A DNA stretch of 11,439 nt from contig CAZBMF010000076.1 of NCBI GenBank assembly GCA_964492925.1, positions 1-11,439 on the forward strand, in the 5' to 3' direction. Shown here piece after piece: positions 1-6,855 of the stretch. A program made the translations under genes and the position numbers. The stretch comes from VMCP01 sp964492925. Lineage in GTDB: Bacteria; Bacteroidota; Bacteroidia; NS11-12g; UBA955. The notes below the pieces were generated by a model. The model saw nothing but the letters and a program-made list of their open reading frames with translations. It was not told the origin of the DNA and did not search any database. How positions within the stretch are numbered: the first letter of the stretch is position 1; each line of letters begins with the position of its first letter.

Positions 1-2
1 AA

Positions 3-1262
3 AAAATATTGCTTGGTGTATTTTCAATCTTGTTAATTTGGCCATTTTTAAATTCATTATCAAATTCCAACGATTTCGAAGTTTTTTTGGGTGCGGCCCG
101 AAGAATGTTTAAAGGATTAGACATGTATCATGACAGTATTAAATACGATAGATACTTGCATTATTACTATTCACCGTTTTTTGCATTCTTGTTGCAGCCC
201 TTTGCGGCCATTGTCGATTACCGATTTCCAGAAGATTCTATGTTGCCGAATGTAGAATTGGGAATGCTCATCGTTAAATTGGTTTGGAACTCTTTGAATC
301 TCTTCTTTATCTACAGAATTTGCAAATACATTTTAGGAATTTTCCAATTCGAAACAGAAAGAAAAGCGTTTTGGTTTTATTTTATCATGGTATTTTTATG
401 TTATAGATGGTTTCATATCAATATCAAATATGGTCAACTAACATTGTTCTTGCTTTTTGCGTTTTTTGAAGCGTATTTCAATAAAACAATCAGAGAATGG
501 TTGAGGTGGGCGCCTTTAGCAATTGGGTTGCAAATCAAAATTCTGCCAATATTTTTCTATTGGAAAATGTTCTTAGATAAAAATTATAGGGCCATGTTGT
601 GGGGTTTCTTTTGGGTAGTTTTGGTTACGTTGATTCCATTTTTGTTTCTAAATTCAGGATTTTATTTGTTGGAATTAAAAATGTGGATCATGGCCATAAA
701 TCCGATGAAAGGCAAGCATGTTGTGCAAGTTGGAGAGGGTGGATTTATGGATATTGGTTCAATTGTAACCAAATATTTTACCTATTACAGAGTGCCAACT
801 GAGCCAAGGGTTTGTATTACAAGACTTTCTGTTACTCAAATGTTTTGGATTACTCAAGTTTTAAGGGTGCTTTTTTTGGGTATTATCACTTATTTGATTC
901 TGACTTTGAAAAAGGTAAGCCACATGAAATACAATGACTATTTGCAATTTAGCCTTGTATGTATAGGTATTCCAATCATTTTTCCGCATCAAAGAGATTA
1001 CTCTTTTGCCTTGTTAATTCCGGCAGTAAGTTATATGGTGTATTATTTTTTGAGGGACAGAGACGTTATCAAACCAATAATGGCGGCTTTTTTCTTTATA
1101 GGCCTATTGCTCATGGGTTGCGTGGTCTTCTTTGAATTCTTTTCTTTAGAATTTCGCTATTGGATTATTGGAGTACGCTTGATGGGAATTGGCGCTCTAA
1201 TATTTTCATCATTCTTCTTTTTGTTTGTACATGAACAAATAAAAAGTACCAAGGAATCATAA
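3..1262 (+). CDS. GT87/DUF2029-type polyprenol-sugar glycosyltransferase, 5' partial
   Basis: A polytopic inner-membrane protein of at least 419 residues, with about eight to ten hydrophobic helices, is open to the left edge. The first codons in frame (Lys-Ile-Leu) already belong to a transmembrane helix, so the true start most likely lies a few codons outside the window; the TTG at 9 is only the first start-like codon. Right after helix 1 comes an N-D-F-E-V-F motif (Asp about residue 22 counted from the TTG), then an A-A-R-R-M-F-K-G-L-D-M-Y stretch and Y-S-P-F-F-A-F-L-L-Q-P-F. This is the pattern of GT87/DUF2029 mannosyltransferase-like enzymes, where an early periplasmic-loop Asp is the proposed catalytic base and the sugar donor is polyprenyl-phosphate linked. 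Donor and acceptor cannot be told. It converges on the TonB receptor gene with a 22-bp gap. Family call fairly sure, specific role unknown. Confidence 0.75.
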   Translation, partial: KILLGVFSILLIWPFLNSLSNSNDFEVFLGAARRMFKGLDMYHDSIKYDRYLHYYYSPFFAFLLQPFAAIVDYRFPEDSMLPNVELGMLIVKLVWNSLNLFFIYRICKYILGIFQFETERKAFWFYFIMVFLCYRWFHINIKYGQLTLFLLFAFFEAYFNKTIREWLRWAPLAIGLQIKILPIFFYWKMFLDKNYRAMLWGFFWVVLVTLIPFLFLNSGFYLLELKMWIMAINPMKGKHVVQVGEGGFMDIGSIVTKYFTYYRVPTEPRVCITRLSVTQMFWITQVLRVLFLGIITYLILTLKKVSHMKYNDYLQFSLVCIGIPIIFPHQRDYSFALLIPAVSYMVYYFLRDRDVIKPIMAAFFFIGLLLMGCVVFFEFFSLEFRYWIIGVRLMGIGALIFSSFFFLFVHEQIKSTKES

Positions 1263-1284
1263 TAGACCGAAATTTCAAATCAGA

Positions 1285-3453
1285 TTAGCGCCTTTCAACG
1301 GCCCTTTTTCTGCTGAGAATTTTGGATTTGTCTTCACCTAAGAATTTGTAGTTCAACTGCATTTGATAGAATCTTGGTGCATTTAAATCAGCAGGTCTAC
1401 CCATATATATGGTTTGGGTAATGTTGCTGACTTGAAATTGGATTTTTATGCTTTCATTGATTCTGTAACCAGCCCTAATATCTGATATCCATCCTTCGTT
1501 TTTGCCGTTTCTGTAAGCATTTTCTACTCCTTGAATAAAGATCAAAAATGCTAGGTCCATATTTTCAAATGAACTTTGAAACCGCTGGCTATATCCAACT
1601 TCGAAAGCCCCTAAATTCATCTGAATATCTCCCCTGAAAACATGTCGATTTCTATATTTTAATATAGAAATGTCATTAGCTGCCGTATTTTTAAACGTAA
1701 TAGATTGTCCACTAGCATTTTTGGTGATTTCAGCATTGATATTATCTACCGTTGGATTTGAATATGTATATCCCAACAACCATTGAATTTTTAGATTTTG
1801 TTTAACGCCATCTTTGTTTTTTAAGGATGTATTTTTTTCAAAAGCTCCAGCATTTTCAAGTTCAAAACCTTGAATTGTAGTTGCTCCAACATTCACACTC
1901 TTAAATCCTAATAAAATAGGATTCCATTGTCCAAATGTATATTCCATCATGTTTTGGTATTTGTTTTGAAAAATTGAAAGATCAAAATAGGTGCTTAAAA
2001 TGTACTTGTCTTTTTTGTTGTGAATTAATCCCTGTTTGAAACCCAATTCAATGTTGTTTCCGGTTTCCGGCTTTAAATTTTCGTTTGGAAGCACGAAAAT
2101 AGAACCAGTAGAAGTTGTGGTAAATAATTCTGCCATTGATGGGTATCTAAAACCCTCACCATAAGAAAATCTCACAACACTAGAACGGCCCAATTGCTTG
2201 TTCAAACCTGCTCTAAAAACGGGTTTGGACTCTACTTTGCCATCCAAGTTAAAATGTTCATATCGGGCACCAACTTGGGCTATCCATCCATTGTTTTTGT
2301 ATTGTAATTGAGAGTATGCTGAACGGTTTTCTAATTTATGATCGCCATTGTACATGGGTGCTGTAGCCGTTGTACCAATTCGAACCAAGCCCATTGCCAA
2401 TTCAAAATTCCTGAATGAACGTTTTGTTTTAAATTCAGAATAAATGAGTACGCTTTGGTTGTCTTGTAAGTTGGTTGAGTCACCATTGTTAATTTTATTG
2501 CTAATGGAAAAATAACGGTTCATGAGTTTATGCTTCCATTTTTTGCCATTCCATTCGATAATGGGATCAATGTGGGTTCTTCTGCCAGTATTGATTGAAA
2601 AAGAACTATCGAGGGTGGTATATCCAAGTTTTTCGTTTTGCCAAATGAGAAAAGAACCAGTTTCACCTCTTTGTGTCCCTCCATTTAACCATAATTTAAG
2701 AGGAGCGAGTTTTGATTTTTCAGAAAATTCAAATCCATATTTCCAACCAATTCGCACACGATAATCGTGTTCGTTGAGTCTAAACCCATCATCATTGAGT
2801 TGATTCCATGTGAATGCCAAGGAGTGATTGTCAATTTTTTCAGTATAACATCCGTTAACACCGTAATTAGCATGAGACTTATTGTCGAACTTGTAATTGT
2901 TAGGTATATCATAAAACCCAGCAATGATATTTACATTCACATACTGTTGAGGTTTAATGGGTATAGATCTTAGGTTTACAACACCGTTTAAAGCAGATGA
3001 ACCATACAAAGCTGAGCCTGCGTTTTTTATGATTTCGATTCCAGAAACTCCTTCTACGGGTAAAAAATTAAATGGTACGGAGCCAACATCTCCAGCAAGC
3101 ATGGGCATTTCGTCTAAAGTAACCATGACCCTGCTACCGGCTCCATAGCTCCATCCACTTCCGCTTCGGATGTTAATTTGACCGTCATTTACCACAACAC
3201 CAGGTGACTGATTGAATAATTTTCCTGCGTCAAGAGGAATTTTATTTTCAATTAAATAGGGTTTAAGAATAGAAATGCCAACAACACTTTCTTTTAATTT
3301 GGATGCGTCTTTGTTAGCACTGATGACCACTTCATTGAGCCAATCATAATTTTCTAGGCTATTTTTTGAGTTTTCAATTTGTGCAAATAGATTGGTTGAA
3401 ACAAAAAGTAAGGATAAACAAATAAAAGAATTGAAGTTCTTAAAAATTTCCAT
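1285..3453 (-). CDS. TonB-dependent outer-membrane receptor
   Basis: A 722-residue outer-membrane active transporter driven by TonB-ExbBD. I chose the ATG at 3453: it gives a clean signal peptide (about residues 1-25, ending L-F-A-Q), whereas the GTG nine codons upstream would put charged residues before it. A TonB-box-like E-V-V-I-S-A-N lies at 41-47. The plug covers about 50-165, with V-M-V-T-L-D-E-M-P and I-E-I-I-K-N-A-G-S-A-L-Y-G-S-S-A-L-N-G-V-V-N, the usual plug end. The rest is a long aromatic-rich barrel with repeated beta strands. There is no N-terminal carboxypeptidase-regulatory-like domain and no SusD partner nearby, so it is a stand-alone receptor rather than a SusC-type one; the substrate (siderophore, heme, cobalamin, metal or glycan) cannot be read from sequence. 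After the expected final strand ending N-Y-K-F it carries an extra 18-residue, mostly charged tail. It is divergent from the T9SS cargo gene. Confidence 0.9.
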   Translation of the reverse strand: MEIFKNFNSFICLSLLFVSTNLFAQIENSKNSLENYDWLNEVVISANKDASKLKESVVGISILKPYLIENKIPLDAGKLFNQSPGVVVNDGQINIRSGSGWSYGAGSRVMVTLDEMPMLAGDVGSVPFNFLPVEGVSGIEIIKNAGSALYGSSALNGVVNLRSIPIKPQQYVNVNIIAGFYDIPNNYKFDNKSHANYGVNGCYTEKIDNHSLAFTWNQLNDDGFRLNEHDYRVRIGWKYGFEFSEKSKLAPLKLWLNGGTQRGETGSFLIWQNEKLGYTTLDSSFSINTGRRTHIDPIIEWNGKKWKHKLMNRYFSISNKINNGDSTNLQDNQSVLIYSEFKTKRSFRNFELAMGLVRIGTTATAPMYNGDHKLENRSAYSQLQYKNNGWIAQVGARYEHFNLDGKVESKPVFRAGLNKQLGRSSVVRFSYGEGFRYPSMAELFTTTSTGSIFVLPNENLKPETGNNIELGFKQGLIHNKKDKYILSTYFDLSIFQNKYQNMMEYTFGQWNPILLGFKSVNVGATTIQGFELENAGAFEKNTSLKNKDGVKQNLKIQWLLGYTYSNPTVDNINAEITKNASGQSITFKNTAANDISILKYRNRHVFRGDIQMNLGAFEVGYSQRFQSSFENMDLAFLIFIQGVENAYRNGKNEGWISDIRAGYRINESIKIQFQVSNITQTIYMGRPADLNAPRFYQMQLNYKFLGEDKSKILSRKRAVERR

Positions 3454-3454
3454 G

Positions 3455-3462
3455 TAAATTCG
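3455..3462 (+). promoter_or_regulatory. Possible -7 box for the T9SS cargo/tyrS operon
   Basis: TAAATTCG fits TAnnTTTG with one mismatch and sits 24 bp before the ATG at 3487; a TTG at 3431-3433 is 21 bp upstream. With the receptor start at 3453, the -33 element would lie inside the receptor's signal-peptide codons. Tentative, since such matches occur by chance in AT-rich DNA. Confidence 0.3.
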
Positions 3463-3486
3463 TGAACAATTTAATACCACAGTACA

Positions 3487-4188
3487 ATGATAAGAAAGTT
3501 TTTGAGTATTCTCGCTATTGGAACGTTGAGTTGTTCATACAATCAAGCAAAAGCACAAATTTGTACTCCAGATGCAAATTTGAAAGAACCTGGATTTTTA
3601 CCGGCTGTATTGCCAGATGCAAAAAAGGATGTTGCATATTCTGAGGCAATTACCGTTTTAGCATTCAAAGATACTTCCGTTAAACAAGGAAGTCTGGTGG
3701 TAAAGGTATACATCGACTCAATGAAGATTACAAATATTATGGGTTTACCCAATGGAATGTCTTACACTTGTTTGAGTCCAACCTGCGCATTCACTCCAAC
3801 TGCTTTGAGTTGTGTGAAATTATCTGGTACGCCAACCCAAGAAGGGGTTTTTCCGTTGAGAATTGCAATTTTGGCTTATGCCAAAGTTTCAGGAGTTCTA
3901 CCTACCACTCAGAAGGATACCATTGAATCATTTTTCATCAATGTTTCTGGAACTGGAACTGTTGAACAATTGGATGCAAGGAAAATCTTGGTGAAACCAA
4001 ATCCTGCAACCAGTCAAGTTTTTATTGGCTCCGTTGTAGAACCAACAATTTTCAATGCTTTAGGTCAAAAACAAACTTTACAAATTCGCAAAGAATCTGT
4101 AGGTTTTAGCTTAAATGTAGATGCCTTAACACCGGGTATTTACACAGTGAAATGTGGTTCAAATTCAGCAAAATTGGTTGTTGAATAA
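3487..4188 (+). CDS. Secreted Ig-like protein with type IX secretion sorting domain
   Basis: The 233-residue product is predicted to cross the inner membrane by Sec and the outer membrane by the T9SS, ending up surface-attached or released. It has a signal peptide (about 1-23, A-K-A then Q-I-C). An Ig-like beta domain at about 40-155 carries a G-L-P-N-G-M-S-Y-T-C segment and a V-K-L-S-G-T-P-T-Q-E-G-V-F-P-L segment, resembling putative-Ig modules seen in Bacteroidota T9SS cargo. A type A C-terminal sorting domain follows at 166-233: it opens with V-K-P-N-P, continues with F-N-A-L-G-Q, then L-T-P-G-I-Y-T-V-K, and ends K-L-V-V-E. Four cysteines in the mature part (after the mature N terminus, Y-T-C, P-T-C, L-S-C) could form disulfides in the periplasm. 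No enzyme motif is seen; a binding or adhesive role is a guess. First gene of a probable operon with the next two genes; divergent from the TonB receptor. Confidence 0.85.
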   Translation: MIRKFLSILAIGTLSCSYNQAKAQICTPDANLKEPGFLPAVLPDAKKDVAYSEAITVLAFKDTSVKQGSLVVKVYIDSMKITNIMGLPNGMSYTCLSPTCAFTPTALSCVKLSGTPTQEGVFPLRIAILAYAKVSGVLPTTQKDTIESFFINVSGTGTVEQLDARKILVKPNPATSQVFIGSVVEPTIFNALGQKQTLQIRKESVGFSLNVDALTPGIYTVKCGSNSAKLVVE

Positions 4189-4622
4189 TGGAAAATACTG
4201 AAGAATTATTCATCGAAATTCCCAAGAAAAGGGCAGAGATACCCGCTCTTATTGTGATGGGATTTGTTGTTTTTGCCGGTTGGGCATTGCATTATGGAAT
4301 TTTTAATGTTGTAGGTGGACTTTTATGGTTACTAGTTGCCCTGCCTGTTTATTTTTGGATTTACAAAAAAAGAAGCGGTCAGTATTTTGTAAGAGTGAAC
4401 AAAGATGGAATTGGTTTTAGACAACACTTTTTTTCCAACTATGTTTATGTGCCTTGGAATTATTTACAACGAATTGATTATTTGGTGTTTGAAATAAATT
4501 TTATGGTCAAAGAATCTGCACAAGTGGTTTGCTTTCCTACCAGTGGATTGGATGATGATCAAGTAGATAATTTGAAATTGTTTATTTCTAAAATGGTTGA
4601 AATTCAACCAATTAAAGAGTAA
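4188..4622 (+). CDS. Small two-helix membrane protein, possibly with PH-like cytoplasmic domain
   Basis: I do not recognise a named family for this 144-residue protein. An acidic and basic N-terminus (about 1-18) precedes two close hydrophobic helices (about 19-37 and 42-59). The turn between them is very short, so a hairpin with both ends in the cytoplasm is likely, helped by the positive Y-K-K-R-S cluster after helix 2. The remaining 80 residues alternate like beta strands (F-V-R-V, I-G-F-R-Q-H, Y-V-Y-V-P-W, I-D-Y-L-V-F) and close with an amphipathic helix (D-D-D-Q-V-D-N-L-K-L-F-I-S-K-M). This is the layout of small bacterial PH-like membrane proteins, but the match is by shape only. Its ATG overlaps the previous stop (TAATG), so translation is probably coupled to the T9SS cargo gene; tyrS starts three bases after its stop. 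Confidence 0.75.
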   Translation: MENTEELFIEIPKKRAEIPALIVMGFVVFAGWALHYGIFNVVGGLLWLLVALPVYFWIYKKRSGQYFVRVNKDGIGFRQHFFSNYVYVPWNYLQRIDYLVFEINFMVKESAQVVCFPTSGLDDDQVDNLKLFISKMVEIQPIKE

Positions 4623-4625
4623 TTT

Positions 4626-5927
4626 ATGTCTTTTAAACCCAATTTTGATTTTATAGAAGAACTTCGTTGGAGAGGTTTATTGCATGATGCCATTCCCGGA
4701 ACAGAGGAACTTTTGAACAAAGAACAAGTTACGGCTTACATTGGATTTGATCCAACAGCTGATTCATTGCACATAGGAAACATGGTGCCAATTATGATGT
4801 TAACGTTGTTTCAAAAAGCCGGACACACACCAATAGCTTTGGTTGGTGGTGCAACCGGTATGGTAGGAGATCCTAGCGGTAAAAGTGCTGAAAGAAAATT
4901 GTTGGATTTGGAAACCCTCAATGCCAATTTGGAAGGACAAAAAAAGCAGTTGATGAAGTTTTTAGACTTTAACAGCGAGACTAAAAATGCTGCAAAATTG
5001 GTGAACAATTATGATTGGTTTAAAAATTGGGGATTCTTGGAATTTATTCGTGATGTAGGTAAACATATTACTGTGAGCTACATGATGGGTAAAGATAGTG
5101 TGAAAAATAGATTAGAAGCTGGTGGTCTTTCATTTACCGAGTTCAGTTATCAAATGGTTCAGGGGTATGATTTTGTACACCTTTACAAAAATGAAAATTG
5201 CAAACTTCAGATGGGTGGAAGTGATCAGTGGGGAAATATCACTACAGGTACTGAATTAATTCGCCGAATGACAGGTGGTGAAGCTTTTGCAATCACGGCA
5301 CCCTTGGTAACCAAAAGCGATGGAACCAAATTTGGTAAAAGTGAAGGTGGAAACGTTTGGTTAGATCCCTCAAAAACAAGCCCATTTAAATTTTATCAAT
5401 TTTGGTTGAACGTAGCCGATGAAGATGCTATAAAATTTATCAAAATTTATTCACTAAGGTCCAGGAATGAAATTGAAGAACTTATTCAATCACATTCTGG
5501 AAATGAATATTTGAGAAATTTGCAAAAGGCGTTAGCCGAGGAATTAACCATCAGGGTGCATTCTGAGGATGATTTGATCATGGCCAAAAAAGCCACTGAA
5601 ATCTTCTTTGGAAATGGCAGTAAAGAAGACCTAATGTCATTGGATAAATCCACTTTAACCGCTTCTTTAGACGGAATGGAGAAATTTACAGTTTCTAAAC
5701 AAGATTTAGAAAATGGTATTTCAGTGCTTGATTTTTTAACAGTGAACACACAAGTCTTTCCTTCAAAAGGTGAAGCCCGTAAAATGTTGCAAGCCAATGG
5801 TTTTTCAATCAATAAAGAAAAATTTACTGATGTAAATGCAACAATTTCATGTGGTCATTTGCTTCATGAAAAATTCATTGTAGCCCAAAAGGGTAAGAAA
5901 CAATATTATGTAATTGAGGCTGTTTAA
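4626..5927 (+). CDS. tyrS: Tyrosyl-tRNA synthetase
   Basis: Class I aminoacyl-tRNA synthetase that activates tyrosine with ATP and charges tRNA-Tyr in the cytoplasm. At 433 residues it is close to the E. coli enzyme in length. The Rossmann domain shows Y-I-G-F-D-P-T-A-D-S-L at 38-48 followed by H-I-G-N at 49-52, the HIGH signature with Asn in the last place. The A-L-V-G-G-A-T-G-M-V-G-D-P-S stretch (71-84) and the tyrosine-pocket segment G-Y-D-F then Q-M-G-G-S-D-Q-W-G-N (about 180-204) are intact. K-F-G-K-S at 235-239 stands for the KMSKS loop. The last 75 residues form an S4 RNA-binding domain (F-P-S-K-G-E-A-R-K-M-L-Q-A-N-G). The start follows the membrane-protein stop by three bases with only a weak AAAGAG upstream, so it is likely co-transcribed with the two preceding genes; no T-box or own promoter was seen. 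Confidence 0.97.
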   Translation: MSFKPNFDFIEELRWRGLLHDAIPGTEELLNKEQVTAYIGFDPTADSLHIGNMVPIMMLTLFQKAGHTPIALVGGATGMVGDPSGKSAERKLLDLETLNANLEGQKKQLMKFLDFNSETKNAAKLVNNYDWFKNWGFLEFIRDVGKHITVSYMMGKDSVKNRLEAGGLSFTEFSYQMVQGYDFVHLYKNENCKLQMGGSDQWGNITTGTELIRRMTGGEAFAITAPLVTKSDGTKFGKSEGGNVWLDPSKTSPFKFYQFWLNVADEDAIKFIKIYSLRSRNEIEELIQSHSGNEYLRNLQKALAEELTIRVHSEDDLIMAKKATEIFFGNGSKEDLMSLDKSTLTASLDGMEKFTVSKQDLENGISVLDFLTVNTQVFPSKGEARKMLQANGFSINKEKFTDVNATISCGHLLHEKFIVAQKGKKQYYVIEAV

Positions 5928-5963
5928 TTGGTGAACGGCCATCATTTTGATTGATTTATTGTC

Positions 5964-5971
5964 TATCTTCG
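5964..5971 (+). promoter_or_regulatory. Possible -7 box for rfbA (leaderless geometry)
   Basis: TATCTTCG matches the Bacteroidota -7 consensus TAnnTTTG at all fixed positions but one (C for the third T). It ends four bases before the rfbA ATG, so a start site at the usual distance would fall on or next to the start codon. I see no TTG at the expected 17-23 bp upstream; the nearest (5947-5949) is only 14 bp away. Low to moderate support. Confidence 0.35.
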
Positions 5972-5975
5972 CTTT

Positions 5976-6845
5976 ATGAAAGGTATTATCCTTGCAGGTG
6001 GTTCAGGAACCAGATTGCATCCTCTTACGTTGGCTATTAGTAAACAGCTTATGCCTGTTTATGATAAACCAATGATTTATTACCCTCTTTCTATCTTAAT
6101 GATGTCGGGAATTAATGAAATTTTGATCATTTCTACACCACATGATTTGCCTCATTTTCAAAAGCTTTTGGGGGATGGATCTCAAATTGGTTGCCGATTT
6201 GAATATTGTGTGCAACCATCTCCAGATGGACTAGCACAAGCCTTTGTTTTAGGGGCAGACTTTATTGGAAATGATTCGGTTGCATTGATTCTTGGTGATA
6301 ACATTTTCTTTGGATCCAATCTTCAAGAAACATTGAATAGTTCGGTTAACCCAGATGGTGGTATTGTATTTGCTTATCATGTTTCAGATCCTGAAAGATA
6401 CGGTGTAGTTGAATTTAACGACCAATTTCAAGCCGTTAGCATCGAAGAAAAACCAACTGTTCCAAAATCAAACTATGCGGTTCCAGGTTTGTATTTTTAC
6501 GACAATCAAGTGGTTGAAATTGCAAAGAATTTGAAACCTTCTGCACGTGGAGAGTTGGAAATTACTGATGTGAACAAGATATATCTTGAAAAGAATCAGT
6601 TACAAGTGAGAATCATGAGCCGTGGCACGGCTTGGTTGGATACGGGTACCTTCAATTCATTGATGCAAGCAGGTCAATACGTGCAAGTGATTGAAGAACG
6701 ACAAGGACTAAAGATTGGTTGTATTGAGGAAATTGCTTGGCGTCAGGGTTTTATTTCGGCTGAAAAACTTATCGAGATTGCGCAACCACTTAAAAAGAGT
6801 GGTTATGGCGTTTATCTTGAGAGAATTGTTGAAAGAAAGTACTAA
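5976..6845 (+). CDS. rfbA: Glucose-1-phosphate thymidylyltransferase
   Basis: Makes dTDP-glucose from dTTP and glucose-1-phosphate, the first step towards dTDP-L-rhamnose and other dTDP-deoxysugars for surface polysaccharides; cytoplasmic and usually tetrameric. The 289-residue length is typical of RmlA/RfbA. The N-terminal nucleotide-binding signature L-A-G-G-S-G-T-R-L-H-P-L-T is at 6-18 with K-Q-L-M-P-V-Y-D-K-P-M at 23-33. P-D-G-L-A-Q-A-F (83-90) and L-G-D-N-I-F-F-G (106-113) supply base and metal contacts, followed by the E-E-K-P sugar-site motif and R-G-T-A-W-L-D-T-G-T near 217-226. The start has no Shine-Dalgarno sequence but a -7-like box sits just upstream. The partner genes rfbB, rfbC and rfbD are not in this window. 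Its stop codon overlaps that of the convergent GH16 gene. RmlA and RfbA are the same enzyme under two names. Confidence 0.96.
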   Translation: MKGIILAGGSGTRLHPLTLAISKQLMPVYDKPMIYYPLSILMMSGINEILIISTPHDLPHFQKLLGDGSQIGCRFEYCVQPSPDGLAQAFVLGADFIGNDSVALILGDNIFFGSNLQETLNSSVNPDGGIVFAYHVSDPERYGVVEFNDQFQAVSIEEKPTVPKSNYAVPGLYFYDNQVVEIAKNLKPSARGELEITDVNKIYLEKNQLQVRIMSRGTAWLDTGTFNSLMQAGQYVQVIEERQGLKIGCIEEIAWRQGFISAEKLIEIAQPLKKSGYGVYLERIVERKY

Positions 6846-6855
6846 AACGTACTTT
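6836..6855. terminator. Small hairpin over two overlapping convergent stop codons
   Basis: AAAGTAC (6836-6842) and GTACTTT (6849-6855) form a perfect 7-bp inverted repeat with a 6-base loop. The loop holds the rfbA TAA, and the GH16 TAG overlaps it by four bases. The stem has only two G:C pairs and no clear U-run follows on either strand, so a bidirectional terminator is possible but weakly supported. Confidence 0.3.

Noticed and set aside
1263..1284. Terminator between the convergent GT87 and TonB receptor genes
   Set aside because: The 22-bp gap holds only an 8-bp AT-rich palindrome (GAAATTTC) without a loop or U-run.
3454..3480. Upstream GTG start for the TonB receptor at 3480
   Set aside because: It would add nine residues before a complete signal peptide; the ATG at 3453 gives a normal Sec signal.
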